This document shows, in pieces, positions 38,246 to 52,100 of a stretch of 64,000 nucleotides of DNA. Position 1 is the first letter of the stretch, and each line of letters begins with the position of its first letter. The position numbers and the translations under genes are program-made. The DNA lies in contig OZ059898.1 of the NCBI GenBank assembly GCA_964057225.1, positions 14,285,767-14,349,766 of the forward strand. The letters are read 5' to 3'. Below the pieces are notes generated by a model, which worked only from the letters and a program-made list of their open reading frames with translations, did not search any database and was not told where the DNA came from. This DNA is from Auanema rhodensis. Its lineage: Eukaryota > Nematoda > Chromadorea > Rhabditida > Rhabditidae.

Positions 38246-40630
38246 TTAATACATAAAAATAAGTGCAGAAACCAAAAGTGCAGATATAATTGGAGCGAAA
38301 GATGATGAGGATACTGTTGAATCCAAAATGGAAAGAACGAAACTGCGATCTATCTGGCTTGGCCTGCAATTTTATTATTTGTATAATGTTTATATATATA
38401 CATATACTTTATCAATATGATACGAGATTATTACATACCTGTAAAGTACACGACGTCCATTTAACGGCTGAGCTGGACGGTAGTTATGAGACATTGCAAT
38501 ACCCTTCTTATCTTGTATCTGACGAAGACCTTTCAACTGAAAATATTCATATGCTGATAATGATTAATAGGTAAAAATTATTTTTAAATGAAAGCTTCTT
38601 GCGCACAACCTGATAAGCAACCAAAATGAGTTTAAATGAGTTTATGAGTTTGTTCCATGTGATATGCTAATTTTCACATTAGTTCACGTGAAAAAAACGT
38701 GAAGTGTATATTGAGTATTTAATTTTTTTGAATTTCTATTACCTGCTTCATAGTTATAGATACTGGCTCAGCTAAAATTGTCCAAATAACTGCCTCATTA
38801 CAGGTTGGGGTAGTTAAACTTCCTTCATATCTTAAGTGAATGGTTTATAAAACAAAATAATATTTGAGTTAAACCTGTAAAATGCATCATGATTATCTGG
38901 AAGCATCGAACGAAGCTTGAATTCCGAAATTGTTTCATTGGCCTCTGAAGAATTTAAGATGAGAATGACCTGAGAATGAATGATGTACTTACCGAATCGA
39001 GCGATGTTATCAAGCGATGAAGATATGTAAGATAAAGGTTCAGAATCGTGTCCTAATGCAAAGAAAACTCCAACTACAGCTAGGCCATCAACTTGGTTAA
39101 GAGCTTCGGCCATAGTTAAATCGTGACGAACATGAACTAAATGAACCTAAATATTTAGTTTTAGTTTTGCATAATATATCAATTTAGTAAGAATATCTGA
39201 TTTGCTGGTATATGACCTACCTCAGCTTGATAACTGAGTCCAGCAATTTTGTGTTCTGAGCCCGTGTGTTCATTATGAGACCAATGAAGATGAAGTTGTA
39301 CTAACTTATACTTATGCTTCAAACCACCTCCATGAATAGATGGTCGATGTTCACCCCAATTTTCAAAACCATTAACCAGCACTGGAAATATGTTCTTCAG
39401 TATTCTTATTTTTATGATATATTCTTGTGGGCATTGATAGAAAAACAACAACAACAATAAAAAGAAACACAAGTCAACATACTTGTATGACCGTTGTTTG
39501 AGATTTCCACAGGTCCAAGGTGATCATAATGCTTAAAATGGAGGCGACTTAAAACAGCATAGTCAACATCCTTTGGTCTGATATCGATAGGACTCTGAAA
39601 TTTAGAGATTTTTTATGCTTTATATGCATAAGTGGGTTCAGATATTGAGGGTTCACTTAGTATGAGATGAAAAACTGGAGTAAAGTTCTTCATTGCGCTT
39701 AAATCAAAATTTTTGCTGAAATTTTCATTAAAAATATGCTGCAAACGCAGAAAAAATGTGCATATTTTCAAGTTTGTTTCAAATTTTCTATGGAAAACGT
39801 TTGTGTGGTTGATTGAGCTTGTGTAAGAAAAAATGCAAAATATCTTTGGTGTGCGCCTAAAAGGAATTTGTGCATCTTTCAGATTCAAGTTTTCAGTTAG
39901 TATAGCATGTACACGTATTGTTATTCTAGACGATTTCAGAGTCTTTTTTTTGCTTTCATTTTGAGAAGAAATACGATATAAGCTTGTATCTCTATCCAAT
40001 TAGATTGTGGATGTGATCTCTGTCATAGCCGGATAGAAAAGAGAAGAACAGAGTTGAGGAATAGCTGAATGATTGATTTGCCTTTCAACAAGATTAATCT
40101 GCCAAATCATATTCTTCTTCAAGTACATTAAAGCTCAATTAGGATGTAAGCTGAGTGGGAAAAATAGAGAAAGATATTCGATGATTCTCCATATAAGTTC
40201 CTAATGATGTTCCAAAATAGCTCATTTTCGTTTTTTTTTTCATTTCCCCCTATCAAATCATCAATAGATTCTTAGCACTTCCTTGATTATCTCTCTTTTC
40301 CATTTACATTAGAAAGTCTTTAGCTTTCATTGCGGTAAATAGAAAAGAAAAAAACCGAAAATCTCAAGGATAGTCAGCATTTCAAGCGTGAGAAATTTTA
40401 CATCTTTACTAGTATTTCGACTGAGTCAACAATACTACTTTAAAGGAGAAAAGCTCTAACCTGCCGGATACCGTTAGCACAAATAGCTCCCCAATACTCT
40501 GGGCCGTCGTGAGCTCCGTAGCCATAATCGCCAGCTAAAACTGCTCCTGAATACGGATGAGAATTAGTTGAATAGTTGTATTAGAATATGAATTACCTAG
40601 CACACATGATAATAAGATAACTGTATTCAT
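38246..40630 (-). CDS. Secreted, GPI-anchored alpha-carbonic anhydrase
   Basis: Hydrates CO2 to bicarbonate outside the cell. The signal peptide [17 protein letters not shown] precedes the mature start [17 protein letters not shown]. In order: [11 protein letters not shown]; the proton-shuttle His in SNNGHT; the first two Zn-binding His in LVQLHLHWS; the third in AEVHLVHV; and the substrate-pocket [26 protein letters not shown] closes the domain. All three zinc ligands and the Thr of the gatekeeper loop are present, so it should be active. The last exon reads a Ser-rich spacer ([10 protein letters not shown]) then a short hydrophobic end ([14 protein letters not shown]), a GPI-anchor signal like vertebrate CA4. 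The intron after GIRQ is unusually long (39595-40460, 866 nt). A TTTCAG acceptor-like site lies about 7 nt before the ATG. Confidence 0.93.
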
Positions 40631-43629
40631 AATTTTCTGAAATATCTATGAAAGTGTGGGAAGTTTGTTGAAAAAGACGGAATATAAGAAAAAAACATTG
40701 AAACATTCAACTTGAAACTACCAAATTTGAAAAAGAAAAAAACAGACAATTGGATAGAAAAAAGCGTCAAACATTTTCTATTTTCAATCCTTTAATGAAT
40801 GCATTTCTGATGCTTCTTCAGAAAAAAATCGGAGGGCCAGTTGTTAGTAGTGTCAGAAACATCTCAAAGCAAATCTCGTGAGCTCTTGCATGAAGTTGAC
40901 AAGTTCGAGTTTGAGAGTGAAAGAAAGAAAAAAGAAGAAAATGCAATAGATGAATATGTGTCTCCACAGATGACAAGGTAACATAAGCTAAAATGAGGAA
41001 TAATGTTTTTTTAAGCATTTTGATGGGAAAATGTGAAAGCTAATGCTTGATCATTTTGATTAATCTCTGCAAATTCATGTAGAAATTGGAGAAACATGGA
41101 AGGAAAGTATATCCGAGAATTCAAGAAAAAAACCTGAGAAGATGAATCAAGCAAGTAAGTAAGCTCATGGAAAAATGCCCGAAATAGTTTGAAGAAGCGC
41201 AACAGTAACTAACTAAACTGCTTCAGCTAATATGGTTGACAGACACAATGATTGAATAAAAGTAAGAAAAAGAGTTTGCTTAGTACTAAAAGTCAAAAAT
41301 ACGGAAAAACACATCTTGATCTTGAAAACAAAATATTACCCGGAAAATAAACAATGAAAACTCGAGAACATAATGATATGAAAAGTTCTTGAATTAATTA
41401 TCCATGTGCGTGGTTTGCACATCACATCTTGACAAACACCTTCCTCCCACCCTCTTCTGTCTTCGTAGTCAGTCAGGTTTTTCTCTCTTAACGATATCGG
41501 TTCGAATATGAACTGCTGTGTTGCAAATTGGAACGAATAAAAAGAGAAAAAAAATAATTTCTCATTAACATGCTTTGCAGGAATCGTCTTCTGCTCTAGC
41601 TGTATACTCTATAGTCTCTACTTCAGACGGTGTTGCAGGAAAGGGGGGGGGGGTCGTGTCTCGTTTCGCGTTCCGAATGAAACGGCATTGTCAGCGTGTC
41701 TGTAGTTGTAGTTGTGTTATGATTGGGAAATGAACAACAAACAAGTAGCAGATTCGCGTAAACGTGATAGAGATGACACGCTTGATTATGAAGAACAACG
41801 AGAATAAGTACTAATACTACTTGTTAAACCTGAATGAGCTGGTCCTGGCTGTTGTACGATATCTCGAATCTTCAAGTCGTTTTTGGCTTTACAGCATGAG
41901 GTCAAGTTATAAGAAATACTACAGACAAAGAGCATTGAATCATTAAATGCTTCCATACAACAAACAAAGCATAAATGCTACAACTTGCCTGTTCATAACT
42001 TCAACGATGGATCAAAGTTATTGAGGGGAAGAAGAAGCACGAGAGAAAGAGACAGGAAGAGAGATAGAACTCTGAGACTCTGAGATGACTTGAGCTTTTA
42101 GCGTGGAAAGTAGGCGGTGCCAATAGATGAGATTTAAGTTTTGAACCAATTTCTATACCAAAGTGAAGTTTCTTTTAGAACTTATTTTTGAAATATGACA
42201 GCTTTATATAAAAGCATTAAAGCATATTATTGATAAAAGGTTCAAATACAAAATAAAATAAATTATAAAGATATATATTTATATAGACAATAATTCATTA
42301 AAAATATATTTTATTAGGAATTATCAATGGCAATTTGACAGCTTAAAACAGTTTCTTATCACACATTTCGTTTTAGACTTTATTTCAATCTACTCAATGC
42401 CAATCTGGAAATTATCTGAATATAGATCTTTGATAAATACTATCTTAATTACTCTTTTGAAGTTTTGAACTTTGACTTTTTTCTTTTTTTTCCGCGAAGA
42501 AGAGAAAAGAAACAATTGTATTTCATATATATCATATCATAGGTCATCATCATTGGTATAAATGGGTATCTTGGGGTGTGGTTAATAAGTAAACACCCTC
42601 AGGCTATTTACTGCTTTGTTTACTTTTTTTTTCTTCTGAAGTTTGGAAACACACGATAAGCACCAGCTACTTATAAACATTTCACTCACTTTTACTTCAA
42701 ACAACTTCATGCATTTTCAAAACTTCAAATGCTCTGTTCCCTCCTCTGAAGCTTCATTATCAACACCATTTGAAGCTTACCACCTTGTCAAGTTAGTACA
42801 ATGTATCATCATGTATATCAAATATACGAAGAAAAATCTTTTTCTTTTTTTAATTCTTCAAAAACAATAAAATCACATGTGGTTTAATCTAATCTCTTCA
42901 AAACGTTTTATATTAAGCCAGATGTTTAGGGTTGTATCTGATCGTCTTGTTGAAAGGTAAGATTGACTAGCTATGCTCGGACATCCATCAAGCCGCACCA
43001 CATCGATGCAATGCTCACATATAAATTTTATTATATTTTCTGTTTTATTTTAATTTAAAAAATAAAATTTAAAAAAAGATTTGAAAATCATCATCTGCTT
43101 TCTTATCAATTTCATTCAAACGTTATCTATAGTTCTTAAGACAAAGATCAGGTCCCATTAACAGACTTCAACTGATTTTTTTTTGAAATAAATACGATTC
43201 TTCTTATTATAAATTTAATTATAACAATATTTTTATTATTTTATATTTGCATTAGCCTACGTTTAAGCGCAAAAAAACATCTCTCTTTGAGCCTCAAATA
43301 CTGACAATCTTCTGACGGATTTCGTCGCCGTCGCTTCAACTGATTTCCACTGATTTGACAGCGCTTTACTGCATTTGCCGTTCGCTTTCATTTATTTTGG
43401 TATACAGAAGGGATACACCTGGAATGCTTTAAATTCAATGTTGTTTCAATGGCTCTGAATGAATCGAAGAGTTTTTATCGAAAAAGATGCTTCAGCAACA
43501 TCCTTACTGTATACTATACTAGTGAAGCAATACTATAACTTTCCATATATCCAGTAATCATTTTCATTTTTCAATCAATTAAGAGCTAGAGCGGTTGCAT
43601 CTAGAACTTATCGTTTAGCAAAAGCTTTA
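40631..43629. other. Long gene-poor region upstream of the carbonic anhydrase gene
   Basis: About 3 kb, the longest stretch with no supported gene. It holds small ORFs with no splice or family support, an 11-G run at 41643-41653, and A/T-rich DNA toward 42250-43100. It probably carries the distal promoter of the carbonic anhydrase gene. I recognise no RNA gene or mobile element in it. Confidence 0.4.
41643..41653. repeat. Poly-G run
   Basis: Eleven consecutive G in an otherwise A/T-rich region; a slippage-prone site whose length may be uncertain. Confidence 0.8.
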
Positions 43630-43887
43630 TTATTGCTGATATGCATTGTCTATCTCTGTCATCTCATGACACAGATATAACAAAGTCTGTGCTCTGCCAG
43701 TTGTTGCCGTAGCTGACGGATGCTTATCGAAGAATTCACTCAAAAACCTCAAAAAGGTTATTAATGATTGAGGGTGGGAGCTTCTGTTCTTTAGCACAAA
43801 ATAATAAAGCGCTGAAATGTGTGAATTGTAACAATGTTCTTCATGTTCATGTGATGTGTCATCAATCACATACGGATTTAGCAGCAT
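43630..43887 (-). CDS. Unidentified 85-residue ORF
   Basis: It starts with a true ATG (MLLNPYVIDDTSHEHEEHC) and runs to tandem TAA stops. Composition is protein-like (DKHPSATATTGRAQTLLYL, CHEMTEIDNAYQQ), without signal peptide or membrane segment. An internal CACATTTCAG could also make the second half a splice-acceptor-led terminal exon of a longer gene. No family is recognised. It lies downstream of the SCYL3-like gene on the same strand, so it could be a separate small gene or a remnant. Confidence 0.3.
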   Translation of the reverse strand: MLLNPYVIDDTSHEHEEHCYNSHISALYYFVLKNRSSHPQSLITFLRFLSEFFDKHPSATATTGRAQTLLYLCHEMTEIDNAYQQ

Positions 43888-44280
43888 ATTGTCAGAAAGT
43901 TTACAACAGAAATGTTAAAAAAAACTTTATACCTCTTAATAATATACATTTTATCACATTTCAAAACACGTATTAGTTGATATCACATATAAATATATTA
44001 ATAAACACAAATCATTATAACATAACAGAGTTATGAAATATAAAAAAGTTACTATTTCTATTTTGTGCTTATAAAATAGCTTGAGAAGTGGAAAGGACAG
44101 TCAGTCCATATGTACTTCCTCCACCAATTTCACCTAAATTAGTAAAGCTTGTTAATAGAGCCCAAATTGAGCATGTTGTGTTTGTTAGATTTTTTGAAAT
44201 GTGAATTGTGACGAAAGACAGAAAACAATGGAGTCGCATGCGATAAGTTCATGTAATTAATTTAGACAATTTCTTTGAAA
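43888..44280. other. Gap with an exon-like segment downstream of the SCYL3-like gene
   Basis: On the minus strand an acceptor (TACTAATTTAG) near 44134 leads into an open segment that includes GEIGGGSTYGLTVLSTSQAI before a stop. The upstream gene's last codons ESQN/GTAAGG form a strong donor at about 44299, so the SCYL3-like gene may have an extra C-terminal exon here. The remainder is A/T-rich. Confidence 0.3.
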
Positions 44281-47021
44281 TTAGCCCGTTCTCCTTACGT
44301 TCTGACTTTCCATTGACTCACTAGCTGATTCCTTTGATGTAGTTCCATCTTCAGATATATGTATGGAAGGATCTACGGTATCAGGATGAGAATGTTCCCA
44401 AACATCATCATCGTCTTCTCCCCAAGCTGCTGTGTCGAATGCTGATTCATCTGCATCCATTTCAAACTTGCATATATTATTTGTACCTGTAGATTTAGTT
44501 TTAATTATTAACAGTATTAATAGCAAATACTAGTACCGTCTTGTTTCTTGCTGATTTCTGCTTGTTTAGCAATCAGCTGATCTATTATAGTTCCTCTAGT
44601 TTTAATCTCAGGCTCCATATCAGCGAAGAAATCATCTTCCTTGTTCCGTTGAGCAGCTATTTCAAATTCAGAACCTAAGTATTTGTAAAATAGCTTTGTT
44701 GAAACTGTTATCATACCGATTTTTGCATTTTGTTTGATTTGCGTTGTCTGGGAATTAGGAAGAGTAGACTTATGTGCTCCATTAACGGGATTTGAAGGAA
44801 TTTTAGCCTGAGGCTCAGATGCACTATCAATGTATTGTTCTTCATGACTATCATCTTGACAAGCTTCGTCCTTTATCGCTTCACTGGTATTTTCAGCCCA
44901 ATCGTCATTCCAATCCTTATCATCATTCCAGATATTAGATTCCTAATCCATGAATAAACATCAAAAAATAAATTTTAGATTTAAAAACCTGAGGTGATAC
45001 AACTTCTTCAACAGCGCGGAACACAGGAATTGAATTGTGTTCTGTCTGCACAAACTCTGCAGGTTTATCAGAAGCTAAAAAAATACTTATAAATCTGGTC
45101 ATAAAGATTACAACACACCTTTGAACACTGCAGGCCTGGGCGGTGGAGGCAAAGGACTACCACAAGTAGATCCATGTGTTGATACATTAACCTTGAATTA
45201 TAACCATAAAATGTGATTTGAAATGCCTAAAACCTTCGGAGCTCCATCAGAAAACAATTTTGTACATTTCCAGCCACATACGCGCTCTGGACCCAAAAGA
45301 GGGACCAAAACTGCCATTGCTTGAAGAGATTGAGCAACCAAATGCTCATTTATGTCGTGAGCTCCTGCTAGAATCTGCAAATAAAATTGAATTAGGATGT
45401 TTTCAAAGCATATCATACTTCATCCAGAACAAAATCTTCTAGTTGATTAACAGGAATATACTGAGCATACTTATCGAAATGAGCTAGTAATCCGCACCTA
45501 ACAGACAAATCCCTTAAATAGTCAAATTTGGAAAAGCAAGAAACATTTGATCATTTACCTTATGAGGAAAACCCGAACTATTTCAGGAATAAGATAATCT
45601 CTGAACAATTCAACAGGGAATATGCCCTCTGATGAATCTTCTTCAACTGAAAGAATAATCTAACAATATCAACAAAGATATTTCAAAAGTTACTCAGTGG
45701 AGTTAATACAACAGGATATAAATATGTATGAGATCGTGGTTCAAGCAGAACATATCTAGAAAGGAAAAGCCGAGATAGTCTTCGAGCAACAACACGTTTT
45801 GGTAGCATGGCTAATCTATCGGATACGGATCTTAAAAAAAAACTTATGATTATAGAAGAAATGTTTTAAATTACTTGAAAAAATCGTCTTTCTCTTCCTC
45901 AGATTTCAAATGTACAGTACTTAGGAATATTTCGATTTCAATCAAATTATTAGAGAAAGCAACTTCATCATATATATCACAAAGTGTAATTCCAGTTGTC
46001 TAACAAATAAGTTTTATCAGAATAGATAATTGTATTCAAACCTCAGATGATGTTAATTTTTCGGCTACCTGACGTAAAGAGTTGATAACATCTTCTAAAA
46101 ATAAATTACTTGAAACGAGCACAAGAGCTTTATGAGCTCACCTCCAACTTCTTCTGGTTTTAAAAACTTGGAAGAATAAGTGATCAGTTTACCAAATCCG
46201 TAGTAATCACGCCACACAGGATTTGTGTTGGAAGGCTGAAAAAAAATTAAATTATTGTTTAAGGTTTTGAAACAGAACAGACATTTTCAGCAGCAAAACT
46301 GCGAAGCCTAGCTCTTTTGTAGAATTCTGACTGGAAAGGTGCTTTCGTCTCATCTAAGGACTGAGCAAATTCAAGGCCACCTATTTTCCAATCTCCATTT
46401 GGTGTTACAAATACAGATGCAGGGGATATATTATTGTGACATAATCTAGCCTAAAAAAGAAAAAATAAGTTCAAAACCATTTTTTAGCTTACTTTTTCAT
46501 GTAGAAAAAGCAGAACTTCTCTTATCTGGGACAATCCCGATTGAATTTCGATTGACGTGAGTGAATCAATACAGATGTCCAAAATCTAGAAATAGCACTG
46601 GGTAATCTTGATAAGATACAGTAATACTCACCAAAACACGTTCAGTTAACAACGACAACACTCCATTTACATTATTACAATCAACAAAACTTATTATATG
46701 TGGATGGCGAAGTTGCTTTAAATGCTAGAAAAAAAATCTTCAAGACTCAGCAAAATCGATGAAAAACTGACCTTAATTCCATTCTCATAATACTTTCGTT
46801 CTTCAACAAATGAACCAAAATCTTTAGTAAAAATAGTACCTCAAATAAATAAAATAAGCATATCATGACCAATAATAAGAGTGAATACCTTTGATACTTT
46901 TTTTCTTGGTATAAGGATTTACATGGCTCCAGAGTGAATATATAGCAGACTTCTTCGAATATTCTTCTCCTACTTCTAATTCTTCAGATTTCTTTCTAAT
47001 AGCGCTTTCCTGTGCTCCCAT
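44281..47021 (-). CDS. SCY1-like pseudokinase, SCYL3/PACE-1 type
   Basis: About 14 short introns; the product is roughly 700 residues. The start MGAQESAIRKKSEE matches the N-myristoylated MGSENSA start of SCYL3, not SCYL1. The kinase-like domain has RHPHIISFVDC and LTERVL. In place of the HRD catalytic loop is LCHNNISPASVFV, and in place of DFG is KIGGLEFA, so it lacks the catalytic Asp residues and is a pseudokinase, as in all SCYLs. HEAT-type helices follow (AQSLQAMAVLVPLLGPERV is close to SCYL3 VSLLGPEVV). The C-terminal EDDFFADMEPEIK equals SCYL3 MDWFADMIPEIK. An Asp/Glu/Trp-rich tail (AAWGEDDDDVWEH) ends the protein. Known SCYLs act in Golgi/COPI trafficking and ezrin binding. An alternative extra last exon is possible. 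Confidence 0.88.
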
Positions 47022-49180
47022 ACAAACTGGAAAAATAGAAATATTAATTTTTTTATAATAAGATATCATTTTAAAAATAAGTATAAACTTAAGTCAAAAT
47101 TAAATAAAAGACATTTTTAGAGACATTCGCGACGCGCAATGTACGTAATACGTATTAACGTGTTTAAGGAATATTGGCCATGTTTGAAAGTGGTTCAAAT
47201 TAGGAAAATCGTTCGAAATATTGCTATTTTACTCTATTTCATCTCGAACGAGGTATAATATCAGAGATAGTTAATACAAATTATTTAGTTTTACGTTACA
47301 TCAATAGTGACATGCCAATTTTGTTTGTTAAGTTGTTGTATTGTGTTCTTGTATATGGGAACAGAATCATACAAAGTTGGACTGATTACTGTCAATCACC
47401 ATGAGAAAAACAGTTTTCTCTCGTTTTTTTCTTCTCTTTGCTGTTTTATACTTGAACTTTGGTATAAAAAGTGGTTGCTTCATGATCAGAACGATGAAGC
47501 TGTTCGAAGATCGGGAAAAAAAATATTTTTATGGATAATCTAATACATTTACTTTCTTAATTTTTATTGTGATCAGATAATTTCATCGAAATAATTGCAA
47601 ATTATTTTACCATTTTCTTTCTTTATTTAAAGAAAAAGTTGTTACTAGGTATGCTTTCTTAAAGGGAAAAAATCGGAAATTGTAGACAAAACATTTGACG
47701 GAAAAAAGGTTCTGACGTATGTCCAAGACACCATATATGATGAAAAGAGAATTGTTTGTGATGGAATGACACGATTGTTGATCTGAAGAGAAAACTCTAC
47801 GACTGCCCGTAGAAGCTCTTGCCTCAAAAGGTAACTTGACATGTGATTCAGGTTTCGCCCTGTTCGAAACATAACGTGGCAACTATCGGAGTCATAAACG
47901 AAGCTTTTGCTTTCGTCATTCAAACTTGTTAAAGAGAATTAAACTTTTCATTCTTCAACTAACAAAACTCTGTTGGAATAAGAATCTACATGGTCCTTAA
48001 CAATTTGCAAATTATATATATTACCCGTATTTCATCTAGTCTAAGAAAAAAATTCGTGTGGAGCATCTGCTTCTTTTGGAGGCCAGTTGAGAGTTTGATC
48101 CGACATGTCAACGTGTTTCCGATATTGGCAGCTCTTTAGCTTTCGATATGCTCTCAAGTGCTCCTTTGCCGTATTTGACGCTAGATTATCCGACTATGAG
48201 CATCAGTTAACATTGGATTCAGAATATTGTTGGATGGGGTCAGCTGGACATAAGGAGTCACTACACATAACTATCACAAGCTATCGTATGCCAGATTTTG
48301 GTACTTCAGAATTCTTATAAGATGTTATATTCAGATTTTTATGGTATATAAGGTTTCCATCCACATAACTATATTGCTATATATGCATGTATGCACGTAT
48401 TTTCTTCATATCTATGTACTAAAGCATTAGTAGCATTACAGTATCCTCGATAGCCAAGAAAACTTTAGTTTTTTCAAAATAATTTATTAAAGAAATTACA
48501 AAATAGATATGGTTAACTGTATATATATACTAATTTCTTTATTATTTTATATAATAAAGAATATAAATTGCTTAAATACAACCGCTTCACATCTATAATT
48601 TTTAAAAAATGAAAATAAAAGAAAATTATGAAATGAAAAACGTTCTCTCTTCTTTCTAAAACTTTAAAAAATGAAAGTTTTTATATAATTATTCGTATCT
48701 TTCAAAATAAAATAAAAAGATGAAAAAGAATATTTCAATATACATATATCAATCAACCTATACTGTACAAGATGACATGTTTGGAGGTTCATGCTATTAC
48801 TATACTACTTTATAAACGCTGAAGATTCTCATACTATCAGAAACACAAATAACATTCTTCAAGAATTGCACTGATCACAGCTTTTGGTGGTATATATATG
48901 CAACATAAGGCATGCTCCATGCTTCATGCCATTCAGTCTATGAGGGGGCGGAGCCGATTGAGGATGTGCTGCCTCCTCCTCTTGTCTAGCTCCAGCCCAC
49001 CCTCCGGCACCTACAGCCTAGTATTGCTTGCCGTTGGAGCAGATAGATAAGCCACCGTAATCCATTGCCTTATATTCATCTTCAGCTGAATATCTTCAAG
49101 TTTTTTCACAACAAAGTTTCATTATTTCATTGATCTCAACGAGCCTGTCAAGCTTACACCTGACAGATCATATCAATTCA
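47022..49180. promoter_or_regulatory. Divergent region between the SCYL3-like and LIM-homeobox genes
   Basis: About 2.2 kb. A CG-containing patch near 47125-47160 lies just upstream of the SCYL3-like gene. Close to the LIM-homeobox gene are a TATA-like run (TATATATATG, about 48891) and a G+C-rich segment with GGGGGCGGAGC (about 48944) and many CCTCC motifs, likely promoter elements. Between 47640 and 48320 both strands carry short open frames of coding-like composition with no recognisable family; I cannot assemble a gene from them. Confidence 0.4.
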
Positions 49181-52100
49181 ATGGATATAATAAGGTATAT
49201 TTCTATTTCTTCTTTACATTTTTTTATTTTTAAAGTAGTTTTATTACAAAACAACAAACCTATTGACTCTCAGTTTCTTCTAATTTCTTTGAAAAATTTT
49301 GAAAAACTTGTCTATTTCTATACAGTAAGCTGTTACCCTAATTCAGTACATTCAATTTTTTGTTCATTATTGATCTAAAAGTTGAAAAATAAAAATATCT
49401 TGTGTTTAGTCCCCCGGAAGCCGATCGAGAGTTAGTTGATTTGGATCGGGCAGCATTCGATGATGTTGGAACTAATACCAAAATTCAACAGCAATGTGTA
49501 AATTATGGTCCTCCTACCGGTAAGAAATTATTTCTATATTCTCTCATACATTTATCTTTTTGAGAAAAAAAAAATTTATTTTTCTGAATTTGAAGTTGAA
49601 GTAAATGAAAGATCATGTTTGATGTTCATTTCAGAATAACAGTTCTTCTTATTGAAATGAATCAGTCGATTTCAAAAAATCTTTTTTTTTGCTCTTAGTT
49701 CAACCAGAAAAAAAGAAAAAAAACGGAATAGTTCAATGCTTTTAGACGATCATATTCAAAAAGGCTTGTTTTTCCTAAAAATGACGGTTCCCGTTATAAA
49801 AACATTTTTGCTTTCAACCTCGTCGTGCATCGTTCAACACAAAATTTTTGTGCATAGCATCAGTTTTCTTATATGGCATGTATACTATATATTACTATTT
49901 ACCTACCAATCTGATAAAAATTAAGATTTTCTACATCAAGAATTCATTTTTTTTTGTTTTTTTTTTCTTCTGTCAATCGACAAAATTCTCAATTTCTTAC
50001 TGATTTCATACAATACTTCATATTTTCTTTCAAAGTTATCCTTACTTTTGCATCATTCTTCATGCTCAACACAATTATTTGAAAATATTTTATTAATTCT
50101 ACCGCAAAATTCTACTTCTAACTCCAAATGCAGGTATGAACATTGAGTTAAAACTTACTCAAACTTACTTAACCTTTTAAAAATTTTTTTATAATCAAAA
50201 TGAATTCCAAAGCAAACTGATAAAGTTTATTCAAATTCTTTCATGGTTTACTTATATTTCAGGTTCGGGCACAACATCACCCTATGACGAAGTAGTGTGT
50301 TGCGGTTGTGGATACGAGATTCATGATCGCTATCTCCTGAAAGTATGTTTATTTAACTTTTTCTTTTAACTTTTAACATCAAAGATTTGCCGTTTAAATA
50401 CAATAATTTAAACTAAAATTTGACAAAAGTAGTAGTAGAATGAGAAAGATGATCAACAAGCCTCATCGGCGAAGCATTCGCTGTCGCTTGATCATCTTGT
50501 TGAGTCAGCTTGCCTGATTCAGCTCCAAGTCTGAAACTGCATCGAGCTCTTGATGAGACGAAGAAACTTCAGTTACTTTCGTAAACGTTTATTCTATTTT
50601 TGTCTTATTTTGAATTTCAAAATGATTTTTTTGTTTATATTTTTATAAAAAAATTTGAAATAATACATCAGGTATTATTTAAAATAAATAAACAAATATT
50701 TATAATAATATTATTTTTTTATTTTACAAATTCTTGTATTTAAAAAAAAATGTTTAAGGTAATGACAGAGTCATATCATGAAAGTTGTTTGAGATGCTAT
50801 GCTTGTCATCAGCTTTTAGCCGGAAATAATTCATGTTATACCAAAGATGGTAATGTATATTGTCAAGAAGATCATTCAATGTAAGTTTTTCACCTAAAAT
50901 CGTTCACTTCTCTCTCTCTCTTTCTCTTTTTCTTTTTCTTTCTTTTTAACTATAATGATTGAAAATAAGTTTGAAATTGATTGATTTAACTTGAGCTAGA
51001 CTTGTATTCTTTTAATTCGAGAGGAACTAGTCGATTGCGTGATGTGTCTCATTCTTCACGACCTGTCAAGTGACCGGGACCTCTACTTCTTCGTTTCTTC
51101 TCTTTTCAAGCTTTGTGAGGAACTTCGCTCAACAGGGCCTTCACTTGCTTTCTGTTTAATGGATCTTCATGGTTGCTTTGTCTTGTTTTTCGCTCCAAAA
51201 ACGGGGGAAGCAAATATAGCTTGTCTCTATTCGATGGTAAAAGAGACTTGACAGAAGATTGTGCTCATAATCTTGATCGGAAAGATGATGAAACCTTTGC
51301 TTCACCTCAACTCCCATAGGAGATGCTCTACCGCTTTGAAGATTAACAGATAATTAAGATTGTTTAATTTACTTACCAGACAGTTCTTCTATTTCCGGAG
51401 TGATCATCTTTTCCAGATTATGTGCTCAGTTGCAATACTGTAGTCGAGTTGTTGAGAAATGGTCTGACTATATTTTGATTGATGCAGTTTTTTAATTGAC
51501 AGATCTGCCATTATTAGGAAATTTGACCTCATATAATCAAGATACTCTGTAAAAGTTGTCAAAATAGAAATAGTTTGGCTGGGAATGACGTAATGCTAGA
51601 CTGGCTTAGATTGAAGCTTGATTGATTAACAACATCAGCAAAACGATTGCTGTTCACACGTTTTGCGGGAAACTTGTGCTTCCGTGAATAATAATTGAGA
51701 ATCGTTCATCAATCATATTCTTTAGTTTATAAACATGCTATGAAACCTCTTATAACCCTAAGAATACAGTTTAGTGATGTAGCTCACGGCTAAACACTAA
51801 TCTCCTAATAGCTGGTTTATGATAAGGGATTATGCCTTTCTATGGGTGTATCCAGAAGCCCTGGAACTCAAATAGATCGCTCATAAAACCTATGATGGCT
51901 TCTTTTTATGTCAATGGATACACTGAATCCATGGTGGCTCACGATAAAAACCTTTTTCTCTCAATCTCTCTTATCCTCCCCCTCTCTCTCTCCGTGTTAT
52001 GTATTCTCGAACTCTAGCAGCCTCTCTTACTACCCTCATTCAGAAAAGCAAAGAATCTCGATAACATTCAAGGGATGTATACCTTTTACCTGTACTTTTT

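Noticed and set aside
39613-39999. 128-codon frame within the carbonic anhydrase intron as a nested gene
   Set aside because: No domain, signal or splice evidence; mentioned only as an intron oddity.
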